Origin: Clostridioides sp. ES-S-0054-01
Lineage (GTDB): Bacteria > Bacillota > Clostridia > Peptostreptococcales > Peptostreptococcaceae
Assembly: GCA_021561035.1 (NCBI GenBank)
Contig: CP067346.1
Span: forward strand, 3,565,001 to 3,629,000
Length of the DNA stretch: 64,000 bases
Direction of reading: 5' to 3'
The notes beneath the pieces are model-generated. The model was not told where the DNA came from and did no database searches. It saw nothing but the letters and a program-made list of their open reading frames with translations. Shown here piece after piece: positions 48,211-59,900 of this stretch (position 1 is the first letter of the stretch; each line of letters opens with the position of its first letter). The position numbers and the translations under genes were made by a program.

Positions 48211-48211
48211 A

Positions 48212-48768
48212 AATTACATTCCATATAGTTAATATAAAACTCGCCAAATCCATTTATTTCGGCATTTGCTTCTCCTGATTTACATTCCATATAGTTAATA
48301 TAAAACTTTCATTGCTCGCTAATGTATCATTGCAAAATGAAAAATTTACATTCCATATAGTTAATATAAAACTTCTTCTATACACCTATCTATTTCATTG
48401 TCAGAAATATTTACATTCCATATAGTTAATATAAAACGAATTATCAGATAAAATATCTGAATCTTCTAGTTCATAATTTACATTCCATATAGTTAATATA
48501 AAACATAATTTTTGCTACCACTAACATCAAAAAATGAGTCAGATTTACATTCCATATAGTTAATATAAAACGGTCATCACTAAAATTCCTTGACCTCGAT
48601 ATGCAAGATTTACATTCCATATAGTTAATATAAAACAAGCAGAAATGACAACCAACATAGGGTTTTTATTAGAATTTACATTCCATATAGTTAATATAAA
48701 ACAGATGCAAGAATTAGCAAAGACAATAGCAACAGCAACATTTACATTCCATATAGTTAATATAAAAC
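48212..48768 (-). CRISPR. Type I-B-like CRISPR array, 9 repeats, 8 spacers
   Basis: The 29-bp repeats start at 48212, 48278, 48344, 48409, 48476, 48543, 48608, 48674 and 48740. Spacers are 36-38 bp. The repeat matches the C. difficile repeat that, on the minus strand, begins GTTTTATATTAACTATATGG. All are identical except the copy at 48212, which has one mismatch and marks the trailer end. Transcription is therefore leftward from the leader at right. No cas genes are in the window, so interference must use proteins from elsewhere. Confidence 0.95.
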
Positions 48769-48960
48769 CCCAAAATAAACTTAGCATTTCCAACACTTAC
48801 ACATATACAACTCTCTAAAATTTGCAGTGAGCGGTCAATAGTGCAACTGATAACACTTATCATATGCTCTCAATTCCTTATATTTCAACTGTTAAACCAT
48901 ACTTTACTAGAAAAATCGCACACTGCAAAACTTCTATATTTTTATTATATCATAAAAATA
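48769..48960 (-). promoter_or_regulatory. CRISPR leader
   Basis: The sequence beyond repeat 9 is a non-repeated stretch that contains GCAGTGAGCGGTC and, about 90 bases on, CGCACACTGCAAAAC. These segments are characteristic of C. difficile CRISPR leaders by memory. The promoter is expected here on the minus strand. Confidence 0.65.
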
Positions 48961-49000
48961 TTATTTTTGAATATCTATACAAATTTATTATATAATAAAA

Positions 49001-49128
49001 ACAAGGAAATAAAATTTACTTTGTAAAAGGTGAATTTCTCTAATTGAGTATAATTTAAAAATTATTTATTTTGGCGTTTATATGATAAAATCACCCTTAG
49101 CTTTTCAATTTTATTTTCCTTGCTAAAA
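49001..49128. repeat. Long imperfect inverted repeat right of the CRISPR leader
   Basis: CAAGGAAATAAAATT near 49001 pairs with AATTTTATTTTCCTTG near 49110-49125 with one indel, and AAGGTGAATTT with AAATCACCCTT inside. The RNA would fold into a long hairpin. No open frame occupies it. Its function is unknown. Confidence 0.5.
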
Positions 49129-49141
49129 TGATTATAATATA

Positions 49142-49174
49142 TAATGCTTACATATTTTTCTGATGTAAGCATTA
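49142..49174. terminator. Hairpin terminator
   Basis: TAATGCTTACAT and ATGTAAGCATTA form a perfect 12-bp stem with a nine-base loop, followed on the plus strand by CTTTT. Confidence 0.6.
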
Positions 49175-49191
49175 CTTTTAATAATTGAGCT

Positions 49192-49360
49192 TATCTCATA
49201 ACTCCATAACTATTTTGTAGCTCTGCACCCTTTAAATCGTGGAATCCATATGCTATGTGTACTTCATCTACATATCTATTGCAGTCAATTTAGCTTGCAT
49301 ATTGACCAGACTTATTCACATATAACTGATAAAATGAAACTGTAGAGATTTTTGATAATA
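49192..49360 (-). pseudogene. Unrecognised gene fragment
   Basis: One minus-strand frame reads FYQLYVNKSGQYAS, a stop, then IDCNRYVDEVHIAYGFHDLK and on to a natural-looking end (...SYGVMR). The residue pattern looks coding rather than random, and the internal stop suggests decay. I cannot name the family. Confidence 0.35.
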
Positions 49361-49453
49361 TTGTAGACTAAATTTGCCACCGAAATCGCTTTATGGTGGT
49401 AAACCAGTGTCAAATACAATATATTATTAATATACTAATCTATATAAACGTTG

Positions 49454-50812
49454 CTATTGCTTGATTACCTTAGCTACAGTTTCCACATGTGTAGAATGAG
49501 GAAACATATCTACAGGCTGTACTTCAACACATTTAAATCCGTGTATATTTAGATAATCTAAATCCCTTGCTAAAGTAGAAGGATTACAAGAAACATAAAC
49601 GATTCTTTCTGGATTCATTGAAACAATAGTTTCTAATACCTTTTCGTCACAGCCCTTTCTAGGTGGGTCTACAACTACTACATTGGCAGTCTTACCCTCA
49701 CTATACATCTTAGGGACAACTTCTTCTGCTTTTCCAACATAGAATTCAGCATTATGTATATTGTTTAATTTAGCATTTATCTTAGCATCTTCTATAGCAT
49801 CCTCTATAATTTCTATTCCATAAACCTTTTTAGCCTTTTGTGCCAAAAACAAAGATATTGTACCTATGCCACAGTAAATATCAAAAACAGTATCAGTATC
49901 CTTTAGATTTGCATATTCAAGAGCTTTATCATATAATACTTTAGTTTGGACAGGATTTACTTGGAAAAATGACAATGGCGAAATCTCAAATACTAAGTCA
50001 CCTATATAATCATTTATTTTACCATCTCCATATATAACTATATTTTCTCTTCCTAGAACAGCATTCGTATCTTTTTGATTTACATTTATAACTAAAGTCT
50101 TAAATCCAGGTATATTTTCCTTAAGCACTGAAGCTAATTCTTTAAGATATGGAAGTTTGTTTCCATTAGCTACTAATACAACCATTACTTCTTTAGTCGT
50201 AAAACCTATTTTTGTTACCAAATGTCTAATCAACCCTGTATGAGTTTTTTCATCATATATACTTACTTTATAGGCTCTTATATATGTTTTTATTATCTTA
50301 ACAATTTTATCATTTATCTCATGCTGTATTACACATTTTTCTGTTGATATTACATCATGAGTCTTCTTTTTATAAAAACCAATAATTGGAACACCATCAT
50401 TCTTTTGTATTGGAAATTGTGCTTTATTTCTATATCTATATGGATTCTCCATTCCTATAGTGTCATGAACTTCTACATCCTCTAACTTACCTATTCTTGT
50501 AAGTACTTGCTTAACTTCATTCGTTTTCATTTCAAGTTGCTTATTATAATCCAAATCTTGTATCTGACACCCTCCACAATCCCTAAGATTATCACTACAC
50601 ACTCTTTTCACTCTGAATGGAGACTTTTCTATTATCTCAACAATATCTCCTACAGCATAATTTTTCTTTACTTTATTAATCCTAACTTTAACTTTATCCT
50701 GTATCAATCCGCCCTCTACAAAAACTGTAATACCATTGTACTTTCCTACTCCTACTCCGCCTTGTCCAATGTCTACTATATCTACAATATACACCTCGTT
50801 TTTCGAAAGCAT
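49454..50812 (-). CDS. rlmD: 23S rRNA (uracil-5-)-methyltransferase, RlmD/RumA family
   Basis: A 452-residue SAM-dependent m5U RNA methyltransferase. The order is an N-terminal TRAM domain (VYIVDIVDIGQGGVGVGKYNG), an iron-sulfur cysteine set (CSDNLRDCGGCQIQ), and a C-terminal methyltransferase with FQVNPVQTKVLYD, the SAM site DTVFDIYCGIGTISLFLA, DPPRKGCDE and the catalytic cysteine in VSCNPSTLARDL. The RNA position (747, 1939 or both, as in RlmCD) cannot be told from sequence. It follows pyk on the same strand after a terminator. Confidence 0.9.
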   Translation of the reverse strand: MLSKNEVYIVDIVDIGQGGVGVGKYNGITVFVEGGLIQDKVKVRINKVKKNYAVGDIVEIIEKSPFRVKRVCSDNLRDCGGCQIQDLDYNKQLEMKTNEVKQVLTRIGKLEDVEVHDTIGMENPYRYRNKAQFPIQKNDGVPIIGFYKKKTHDVISTEKCVIQHEINDKIVKIIKTYIRAYKVSIYDEKTHTGLIRHLVTKIGFTTKEVMVVLVANGNKLPYLKELASVLKENIPGFKTLVINVNQKDTNAVLGRENIVIYGDGKINDYIGDLVFEISPLSFFQVNPVQTKVLYDKALEYANLKDTDTVFDIYCGIGTISLFLAQKAKKVYGIEIIEDAIEDAKINAKLNNIHNAEFYVGKAEEVVPKMYSEGKTANVVVVDPPRKGCDEKVLETIVSMNPERIVYVSCNPSTLARDLDYLNIHGFKCVEVQPVDMFPHSTHVETVAKVIKQ

Positions 50813-50928
50813 AAATCACCCTCCAATCAATCTATTATATTTAAATCTTTACAAACTCTTTTCTTTAAATTTATATTAAAATATTGCTATTAATTAAACT
50901 ATATTTTTACTAAGCTACAATATTTTAT

Positions 50929-50968
50929 TTTACCAAAAAAAAAGGAGCTTATAAAGCCCCTTGGTAAA
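50929..50968 (-). terminator. Terminator after pyk
   Basis: TTTACCAA...AAGGAGCTT pairs with AAGCCCCTT...TTGGTAAA around a short loop, and the minus-strand copy ends in a nine-T run. It closes the pfkA-pyk operon. Confidence 0.85.
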
Positions 50969-50985
50969 TAAATTTATTATTTTTC

Positions 50986-52746
50986 TTATAAAACTCTAGT
51001 TGAACCTCTATATACCACACCTCTTGATGCATCCACAGTGACAACTTCTCCATCTTTTACTAGATTTGTTATATCAGTTGCAGACACAATAACTGGTATA
51101 TCTAAATTTATACCTACAATAGCTGTATGTGATGTCATTCCACCATTCTCAGTTACTACAGCTCCTGCTTTCTCTATATAATTGTTCATCTCGGCATCAG
51201 TAGCAGTAGAAACAAGTATGTCTCCTTCATTGAAGTCTATACAAGTATCTCCATTCTTTATTACACGAACTTTCCCTTCTACTGTTTGAGTACCTACACC
51301 TATACCTTGCACTATTTCTTCACTTATTACATGAACCTTTATTAAGTTAGTAGTTCCACTTACTCCTACTGGTACTCCAGCAGTTATAACTACTAATTCT
51401 CCATTATCTATATAATCAGCTTGTCTAACTGCCTCAATTGCTTTTTCTATAACTTCATCTGTATTTCCCGCAACAGAAGATTTAACTGGATAAACTCCCC
51501 ATGTAAGAGCTAATTTATTCATAGTTTTTTCATTATTTGTAGTAGCTATTATCGGAGATTTTGGTCTAAACTTAGATACCATTCTAGCAGTGTATCCTGA
51601 AGAAGTAGATGTTATTATAGCTGATGCATTTAAATCTACTGCTGTTGTACAAGTTGCATGGCTTATTGCATCTGTTACAGTAACATTGTTAGTACCATTT
51701 TCCTTTAATAATCTATCATAATCTAAAGTCTCTTCTGTTCTTTTTGCTATTGTAGCCATCATTTTTACTGCTTCTACAGGATATTTTCCAGCAGCAGTTT
51801 CTCCAGATAACATTATCGCATCTGTTCCATCATAAATAGCATTAGCAACGTCTGTAACTTCTGCCCTTGTTGGTCTTGGGTTTCTTATCATAGAGTCAAG
51901 CATTTGTGTAGCAGTTACAACTGGCTTTGCTAATTCATTACATTTTTTTATCATCATTTTTTGAACTATTGGCATCTCTTCAGTTGGTATCTCAACACCT
52001 AAGTCACCTCTAGCTACCATTATACCATCAGAAACTTTTAGTATTTCGTCTAGGTTCTCTACGCCCTCTTGGTTTTCTATTTTAGATATTATTTGTATAT
52101 CAGTTGCATTATTGTTCTCTAATACTTCTCTTATTGCTAATACATCAGATGCCTTTCTTACAAAAGAAGCAGCTATATAATCTATTCCTTGACTTATTCC
52201 AAATTCTATATCGCTTATATCTTTAGGAGTTATCGCTGGTAAATTTATCTTAACACCAGGTACATTTACTCCTTTATGATTTTTAACTATTCCTGAGTTT
52301 TCAACAATACAAACTATGTCTTCTCCATTTATTTCTTTTACTCTTAAACCAACTAAACCATCATCTATTAGTATAGAATCTCCTGCTTTAACGTCTTCAG
52401 CAAGACCTTTATAGCTTACCGTACACATTTCTTTAGTCCCCATAATATCTTTCATAGTTATAGTGAACTTTTGTCCTTCTTCTAAAAATACCTCTGGGTC
52501 TTCAAAGTTACCGGTTCTAATTTCCGGCCCTTTAGTGTCTAATAATATAGCAACTGGCTTATTTAATTTTTCTCTAACTTTCTTTGCCATATCTATTCTT
52601 TCCTTATGTTCTTCATGCGAACCATGAGAAAAGTTAAATCTACACACGTTTAGACCGTTTTGCATAAGTTGAGTTAAAACTTCCTCGCTTTGTGATGCTG
52701 GACCTAGTGTACAAACAATTTTTGTCTTCTTTACATTATTTAACAT
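50986..52746 (-). CDS. pyk: Pyruvate kinase with C-terminal PEP-utiliser domain
   Basis: Pyruvate kinase makes ATP and pyruvate from phosphoenolpyruvate. The 586-residue protein has the catalytic barrel (KIVCTLGPAS, CRFNFSHGSHEEH, ISKIENQEGVENLDEI, MVARGDLGVEIP) and the C domain. About 110 residues follow, containing the phosphohistidine motif GGMTSHTAIVG near 540, the extra domain found in many Bacillota pyruvate kinases. GGAGG precedes the ATG. It follows pfkA by 51 bp, giving a two-enzyme glycolytic operon. Confidence 0.97.
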   Translation of the reverse strand: MLNNVKKTKIVCTLGPASQSEEVLTQLMQNGLNVCRFNFSHGSHEEHKERIDMAKKVREKLNKPVAILLDTKGPEIRTGNFEDPEVFLEEGQKFTITMKDIMGTKEMCTVSYKGLAEDVKAGDSILIDDGLVGLRVKEINGEDIVCIVENSGIVKNHKGVNVPGVKINLPAITPKDISDIEFGISQGIDYIAASFVRKASDVLAIREVLENNNATDIQIISKIENQEGVENLDEILKVSDGIMVARGDLGVEIPTEEMPIVQKMMIKKCNELAKPVVTATQMLDSMIRNPRPTRAEVTDVANAIYDGTDAIMLSGETAAGKYPVEAVKMMATIAKRTEETLDYDRLLKENGTNNVTVTDAISHATCTTAVDLNASAIITSTSSGYTARMVSKFRPKSPIIATTNNEKTMNKLALTWGVYPVKSSVAGNTDEVIEKAIEAVRQADYIDNGELVVITAGVPVGVSGTTNLIKVHVISEEIVQGIGVGTQTVEGKVRVIKNGDTCIDFNEGDILVSTATDAEMNNYIEKAGAVVTENGGMTSHTAIVGINLDIPVIVSATDITNLVKDGEVVTVDASRGVVYRGSTRVL

Positions 52747-52797
52747 ATTTGCTCCTCCTGAGATATTATTCCACAGATTTATTTTTAATACTAAAAC

Positions 52798-53760
<963 letters not shown>

Positions 53761-53884
53761 TTACCTCCTTGGATTTTATGTCAATTTTTTATTATAATCG
53801 TTGTTATTTTATCTTAATGGACTTTTTTTGTCCCTATATCATTTTTCAATCCCATCAAGACTAAAAAAATTAAATGTCCTTAAA

Positions 53885-53919
53885 TGTCCATTTTGTGATA
53901 TTATATCACAAAACGGACA
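53885..53919. promoter_or_regulatory. 35-bp dyad between dnaE and pfkA
   Basis: TGTCCATTTTGTGATA and TATCACAAAACGGACA are 16-base arms with one mismatch around TTA. The core TGTGA-n7-TCACA resembles a CRP/FNR-family operator. It could regulate the pfkA-pyk operon or be the dnaE 3' hairpin. Confidence 0.5.
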
Positions 53920-53965
53920 ATATTTTTCATATTATTATAATATATTTAGATTTTTATATAAAAAA

Positions 53966-56900
53966 TCAAGCTTTTATTTTTATGTTATCTTTAGGAAGTA
54001 ACTTTTCTAAGTTATTTATAAATTCATCACATATACAAGTTAATGCTCCTGTCATTTTATATGCTTTACGTTTACCATTTATATTTTCGTCCATAGGATA
54101 TAAGTATATACTGTCATTACCTGGATATTGTTTAGCTATTTCTACAATATTGTTAGTTGTCTCGGTATCAGACATACTATCTATTTTCAAATACAATTTT
54201 TTACCACTTTCTAGCTTAATATTTTCCACATTTCTAGTTCTTCCCGAATTGTAGTTTCTATCTTCAAAATCAGTATCATCATTTATATCTTTTATCTCTC
54301 TAGCTATAAGTTTTGCATTTTCGCCTTCTTTTATACTTAATGTTCCTTTTACATAGATTATGTTATCTTCATTCAAAATGACATTGTATTTTTGTAATAA
54401 TTGAGGAAAAACTACTATTTCTATAGCACCATACAAATCTTCTAATTCAATAAATGCCATAATTTCATTTCGCTTTGTAGTTTTTATAGTTTTAGTTACA
54501 ATCATTCCACCCATTATAACATCTGTTTCATTCATTTGTAGGTATGATTCTTCTTCCTCTTTTAATGAATTCAATTTTCCATTATCCATAGATGTTTTTT
54601 CTTGTAATTCTTTTTCAAATTGTGATAAAGGATGTCCACTTACATACATTCCCAAGACTTCTTTTTCAAGGTTAAGTCTCTCTCTCTCTTCATACTCTTG
54701 CCTTTTAGGCAAACTATATATTTGTTGAAAATCACTATCTTCCTCATTACCTCCAAAAGCATCAAATAAAGAAATCTGACCTTGAACATTTTTCTTTCTG
54801 TCCATAGATACACTTTCTAATAAACTTTCATAACCAGCCATCAAACTAGCTCTATTCTCACTTATATTGTCAAAAGCTCCACATTTTATTAGACTTTCTA
54901 TTACTCTCTTATTTGTATCTTTTTGGTCTAATCTTTTAACTAAATCTACTAAATCTACAAATAGTCCATTAGATTCTCTTTCAGCAATTATATTGTTTAT
55001 TATGTTTACACCAACATTTTTTACAGCTGCTAGACCAAATCTTATATTGTCACCTTCAACTGAAAATTTTGAAAAACTTTTATTTATATCTGGAGGCAAT
55101 ACATCTATTTCCAATGCTTTACATTCTCTTATATACTCAACTACCTTATCAGTATTTCCCATTACACTGGTTATCAACGCTGCCATAAATTCAACTGGAT
55201 AATATGTTTTTAGATAAGCTGTCTCATATGCTAAAACTCCATATGCAGCCGCATGTGATTTATTAAATGCATATCTAGCAAAGTCTATCATGTCATCAAA
55301 TATTTTATTAGCTATTTCCTCTTCTACACCATTTCTAATACACCCTGCAATTTCTATATTACCATCTTCGTCAAATTTACCATGAATAAAATATTGTCTT
55401 TCTTCTTCCATCACATCCATCTTTTTCTTACTCATGGCTCTTCTAACTAGGTCACTTCGTCCATAACTATAACCACCTAAATCTCTAACGACCTGCAATA
55501 GTGATAGGTAAGATTTTGAAGTCATCTCCATCTTTTCCCCCACTTCACACCGTACATGAGAGTTTCCTGCTCATACGGCGTTCCATCGAAATACCAATAA
55601 TTTGAATAATTAATATTAAGATATTATCAAGAATAAATTATTATTTCATTTATCATGCAACATTTATCTTATTTAGATTACAAAGTACTCTGTATTTGTT
55701 TACTTTATTAATTTGAGTTTTATTTAGCGAAAGTTCTTTTACTATTTTATTTATTAACTCTTCATCAACTGTATGTATTAATTTATGTACTCTACCTTCC
55801 ATTATTACAAGATTTTGATAGCTATCATCACCACCCAAATGTTTTGGTATTTTATGATGACAATGGAAGTGAAAAGTTTTAAGAACCCATTTTGTTATTG
55901 CACACTGACCATTTTGTGCTGAAAATAGTGATATTCTATTATCATTATATTCTACACTCTCATTCTTCGAGAAATATCTCATCATATCTGCTATCCTACT
56001 TGTTATTGTAAGTTTTAAATAATCATGAACTAATTCTCTTCCTCTTTCTGTGTAATCACAGGTTTCTTGTTTAAACTGCATTGGAGGTCTTGTTTTTACG
56101 TATGAGATTGGTATTAGTGCGTATTGGCAATAATATTTAATCGCTTTACTTTCTCCATAATATTTCTCAATTACATTATTCTTTGTTCCTGTTTTTGTTG
56201 CAAAAGGTTTAAGCCTGTTTTTCATATACTTCAGAACATTATATTCTATAGTATGAAAACTCTTACAAACATGAGAAGCACTATCATAATAATTATGATA
56301 ACCAAAAATCATTTGATTTAGCTTTGCTAACTCAACCTTTGGTTTATCAGAGTGTTGTATAACTTTAATTTGTCTTTTAATTTTATCTGTCAGATTATTA
56401 ACTGCTTTATTTGACATACAGCTTTTAATTGTATACTTATCTTTTTTGTTACCATTATAGTCTTTTATTCCTTTTCTGTGAATTTTCATTTTAAGTCCTA
56501 AAAATTCAGAATAATGCTTTCTTAAATTTACAATTTTTGATTTATCTTGGTTAATTTCAAGAGTTAATCTATCTTTCAACCAATCTGTAATTGCTATTTT
56601 AATTCTACAGGCAGTTTTATAATCTCTACAAAATATTTTAAAATCATCTGCATATCTTACGATGTGCATTTCTTTTAGATTTGTTCCTTTTAGTGCTCTG
56701 CAATGTGCTAATTGACAGCTATACTTATGTTTAGTTGGCATACCATAGAACTGTGAGTGTATCCACCAGTCAAGTTCATTTAGAACTATATTTGATAGTA
56801 GTGGAGATAATATCCCCCCTTGTGGAGTTCCTTTTTGTTGTATACCTTCACCTATAACTTCACACTTTAGCATTTTTGATATAATACTTATTACCCTTTT

Positions 56901-59900
56901 ATCTCTAATGCCCAAGCTATACATTTGTTTTAATAATTTACTATGATTAACATTATCAAAAAATCCTTTTAAATCAATATCGACTACATAATGTAAATCT
57001 GCTCTCTGCATCAAATGATAGCATCTTGATATTGCATGTTTTGCGCTTCTATTCGGTCTAAATCCAAAACTATAGTTATAAAATTTTGCTTCACATATCG
57101 GTTCTAATACTTGCTTGATACATTGTTGAATAATACGGTCTTCAATCGTTGGTATTCCTAATGGTCGCATTTTCCCATCGTGCTTTGGTATAAATATTCT
57201 TCTAATGGCTTGAGGATTGTAATTTACAAGTCTTTTTCTGACATATAATATTATTTCTTCCTCACTCCATTTCTTAATATCTTTAATTGTATGTGGGTTG
57301 CTACCTTTTGTTGTACTACCTTTATTTGACTTTATTGTTCTATATGCTAAAAGGATATTTTCTTCACTTATGATTAATTCATATAGTTTATAAAAATTTT
57401 CATTTCTTTCTGCTCTTGCATATAAATTATCAAACATTTTTTGAGTTCCATAATATTCATTATATCTAAGAATATCCTTTTTCTTTTCTTCTTGATTTCT
57501 ATCTATCAAAGTCACGTCCCATCAAAATAAATTTGACAGTACATTCTCTTAGTCTTACTCGAACCTTTGAAATTATCTTTTATGATAATAATATTATATT
57601 TTAATTATTAATATTTCCGACTAAAGCCCATCCCTCCACAGATTATTATCTCTGTTTCCTTGGTACTATGGCTTCACTATCACTTGGATTAAGATAAGTT
57701 ATAGTTAAATACCTTTCCTTATCAACACTTCATCAGAATTGAATTTCCTCCATGTTCCAAGCTTTCCACGTTCCTATAGCTTTAGCTATACATATATCTT
57801 TAGGTGCTTCCTTTAAGCCCGTCAGCTTGATAGTGCCTATAACACTATAAGGTCTTTCATAAAGTCAAATCTTACTAAACCTCACTGACACCTCACAAGA
57901 GGGTGTAGCATTTCTACTACTTAGAACTAAGGACCCGTACATTCGGAAGTTCGTCAGTACTTATAATACATTCTCACCATGGATATTTTGTAGCCTCACG
58001 GTCTATAGATTGCATTGCATACCTCTATGCTACTTTCCTCAGCTTCATTCATTAAATACATGAAATTCTCTGTTAGGGCAATTTTCAACCTGCCTTACCC
58101 AGCTTCATACAATCAAATATTCAACTTCTCATGCATGTGGGGACTATTAGAGAGAGCATTTCAGGGCGTTACTCCATCATTCTACTCTTCAAGCTATAAG
58201 TTCTAATTGAATAAATTCAATTGTCGCATCCTTAATATTTCTATCTTTCTGCGAAACGTGTCGCACTAACTTGCTCTTGATATACCAAACAACCATATGT
58301 AACTTCCATTATAGGCTTTAATTTTTCATGTAGATATGTTACATCTTCTGGATTGCTTTTATTTTTTATATACGCAGGTATAGAATCCATTGGACCTGGT
58401 CTGAATAGGGATATACCCGCTACAATATCTTCAAAATTGTCTGGTCTTAGTTGCTTCATAAAACTTCTCATACCAGCACTCTCCAATTGAAACACCCCTA
58501 ATGTATTTCCAGATGAAAGCATTTCATATACCTTTGGGTCATCATAATCCATCTTTGAAAAGTCTATTTTTTCTGTGTAGTTTTTTATGACTCTATTTTT
58601 TTCTATTAAATCAAGTGTATCTCTTATAACTGTAAGGGTTCTTAGTCCCAGAAAATCCATTTTTAAAAGACCAAGTTCTTCAAGTGTTGTCATAGTAAAT
58701 TGTGTTGTGATTGCATCTTGATGCTTGTATAAAGGCACATACTCATCTACAGGATTTTTTGATATAACTACCCCCGCAGCATGTGTAGAAGCATGTCTTA
58801 GCATTCCCTCTATCTGTTTCGATATATTTATTATCTCTTTTGTTTCTGGGTCTTGGTCATACAATTCTTTAAGGTTAGGATTTGTATCTAGAGCCTTATC
58901 TATTGTCATTCCCAAAGCAAATGGTATCTCCTTGGCTACCTTGTCAACTTTATTGTAACCTATATCCAATACTCTTCCAACATCTCTTATTGCAGCTTTT
59001 GCACCCATTGTCCCAAAAGTTATTATTTGTGCGACATGGTCATCACCATATTTTCTCTTTACATAATCTATAACTTCTTCTCTTCTCTCATAACAAAAAT
59101 CGATATCTATATCTGGCATAGATATACGCTCTGGATTTAAAAAACGCTCAAACAAGAGAGAGTACTTTATTGGGTCTATATCAGTTATCTTAAGTGTGTA
59201 TGCTACTATTGAACCAGCTGCACTACCTCTACCTGGTCCTACTATAATATTATTTTCTTTAGAAAAGTTTATGAAATCCCATACAATCAAGAAATACTCT
59301 ACATAACCCATTTTTTCAATTACATCTAATTCATACTTTAATCTCTCTATTATCTCATCGCTAGGATTATCATATCTTTCTTTCAGTCCATTAAAACATA
59401 ACTCTCTTAAATAAGTTTCTGGTGTATATCCTTCTGGAACATCATACTTAGGAAGATGTATAGTATTAAAGTCAAACTCTACATTACACATATCAGCTAT
59501 TTTCACAGTATTATCAATAGCCTCTAATGCATACGGAAATAATTCTTCCATTTCTTCTCTTGATTTTAAATAAAACTCATCACTACCAAATCTCATTCTA
59601 TTTGGGTCATTTAATGTTTTTCCCATTTGAATACACATAAGGACATCATGTATCTTTGAATCTTCTTTATTTACATAGTGAACATCATTAGTAGCAACTA
59701 GCGGAATACCAGTCTCTTTTGATAATTTTACTAATCCAGAATTTACTTCTTTTTGTTCAGGTAAATTGTGGTCTTGAATTTCCAAAAAGAAGTTTTCTTC
59801 TCCAAATATATCTTTGTAATCAATAGCAAATTGTTTTGCTTTTTCATAATTTCTATTCATTAAAGCACGTGCTACATCTCCTGCAAGACACGCAGAAAGT

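Larger units (their letters stand above)
55498..58266 (-). mobile_element. Group II intron inserted in dnaE
   Basis: A 2,769-nt group II intron on the minus strand. The 5' end is GTGCGACACG, matching the GUGYG consensus; the 3' end is CCTATCACTAT, and exon 2 begins TGCAGG. The split falls inside the Met codon (A|TG). Domain V (about 55546-55583) and domain VI (about 55500-55545) precede the 3' site. The reverse-transcriptase ORF lies in domain IV; domains I-III occupy 57516-58266. An EBS1 candidate could not be fixed with certainty. Confidence 0.92.

Noticed and set aside
48560-48796. A 78-codon frame inside the CRISPR region
   Set aside because: It is the translated repeat unit (FILTIWNVN recurring) and not a gene.
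47970-49140. A type I toxin-antitoxin pair expected near C. difficile CRISPR arrays
   Set aside because: No short hydrophobic toxin frame with a basic tail and ribosome-binding site was found on either strand.
57696-57701. AAGTTA (TAACTT on the intron strand) as EBS1 for the intron
   Set aside because: It is complementary to the last six bases of exon 1, but it lies about 565 nt into the intron, farther than usual for EBS1; a partial match near 57947 is better placed but imperfect. The pairing was left unassigned.
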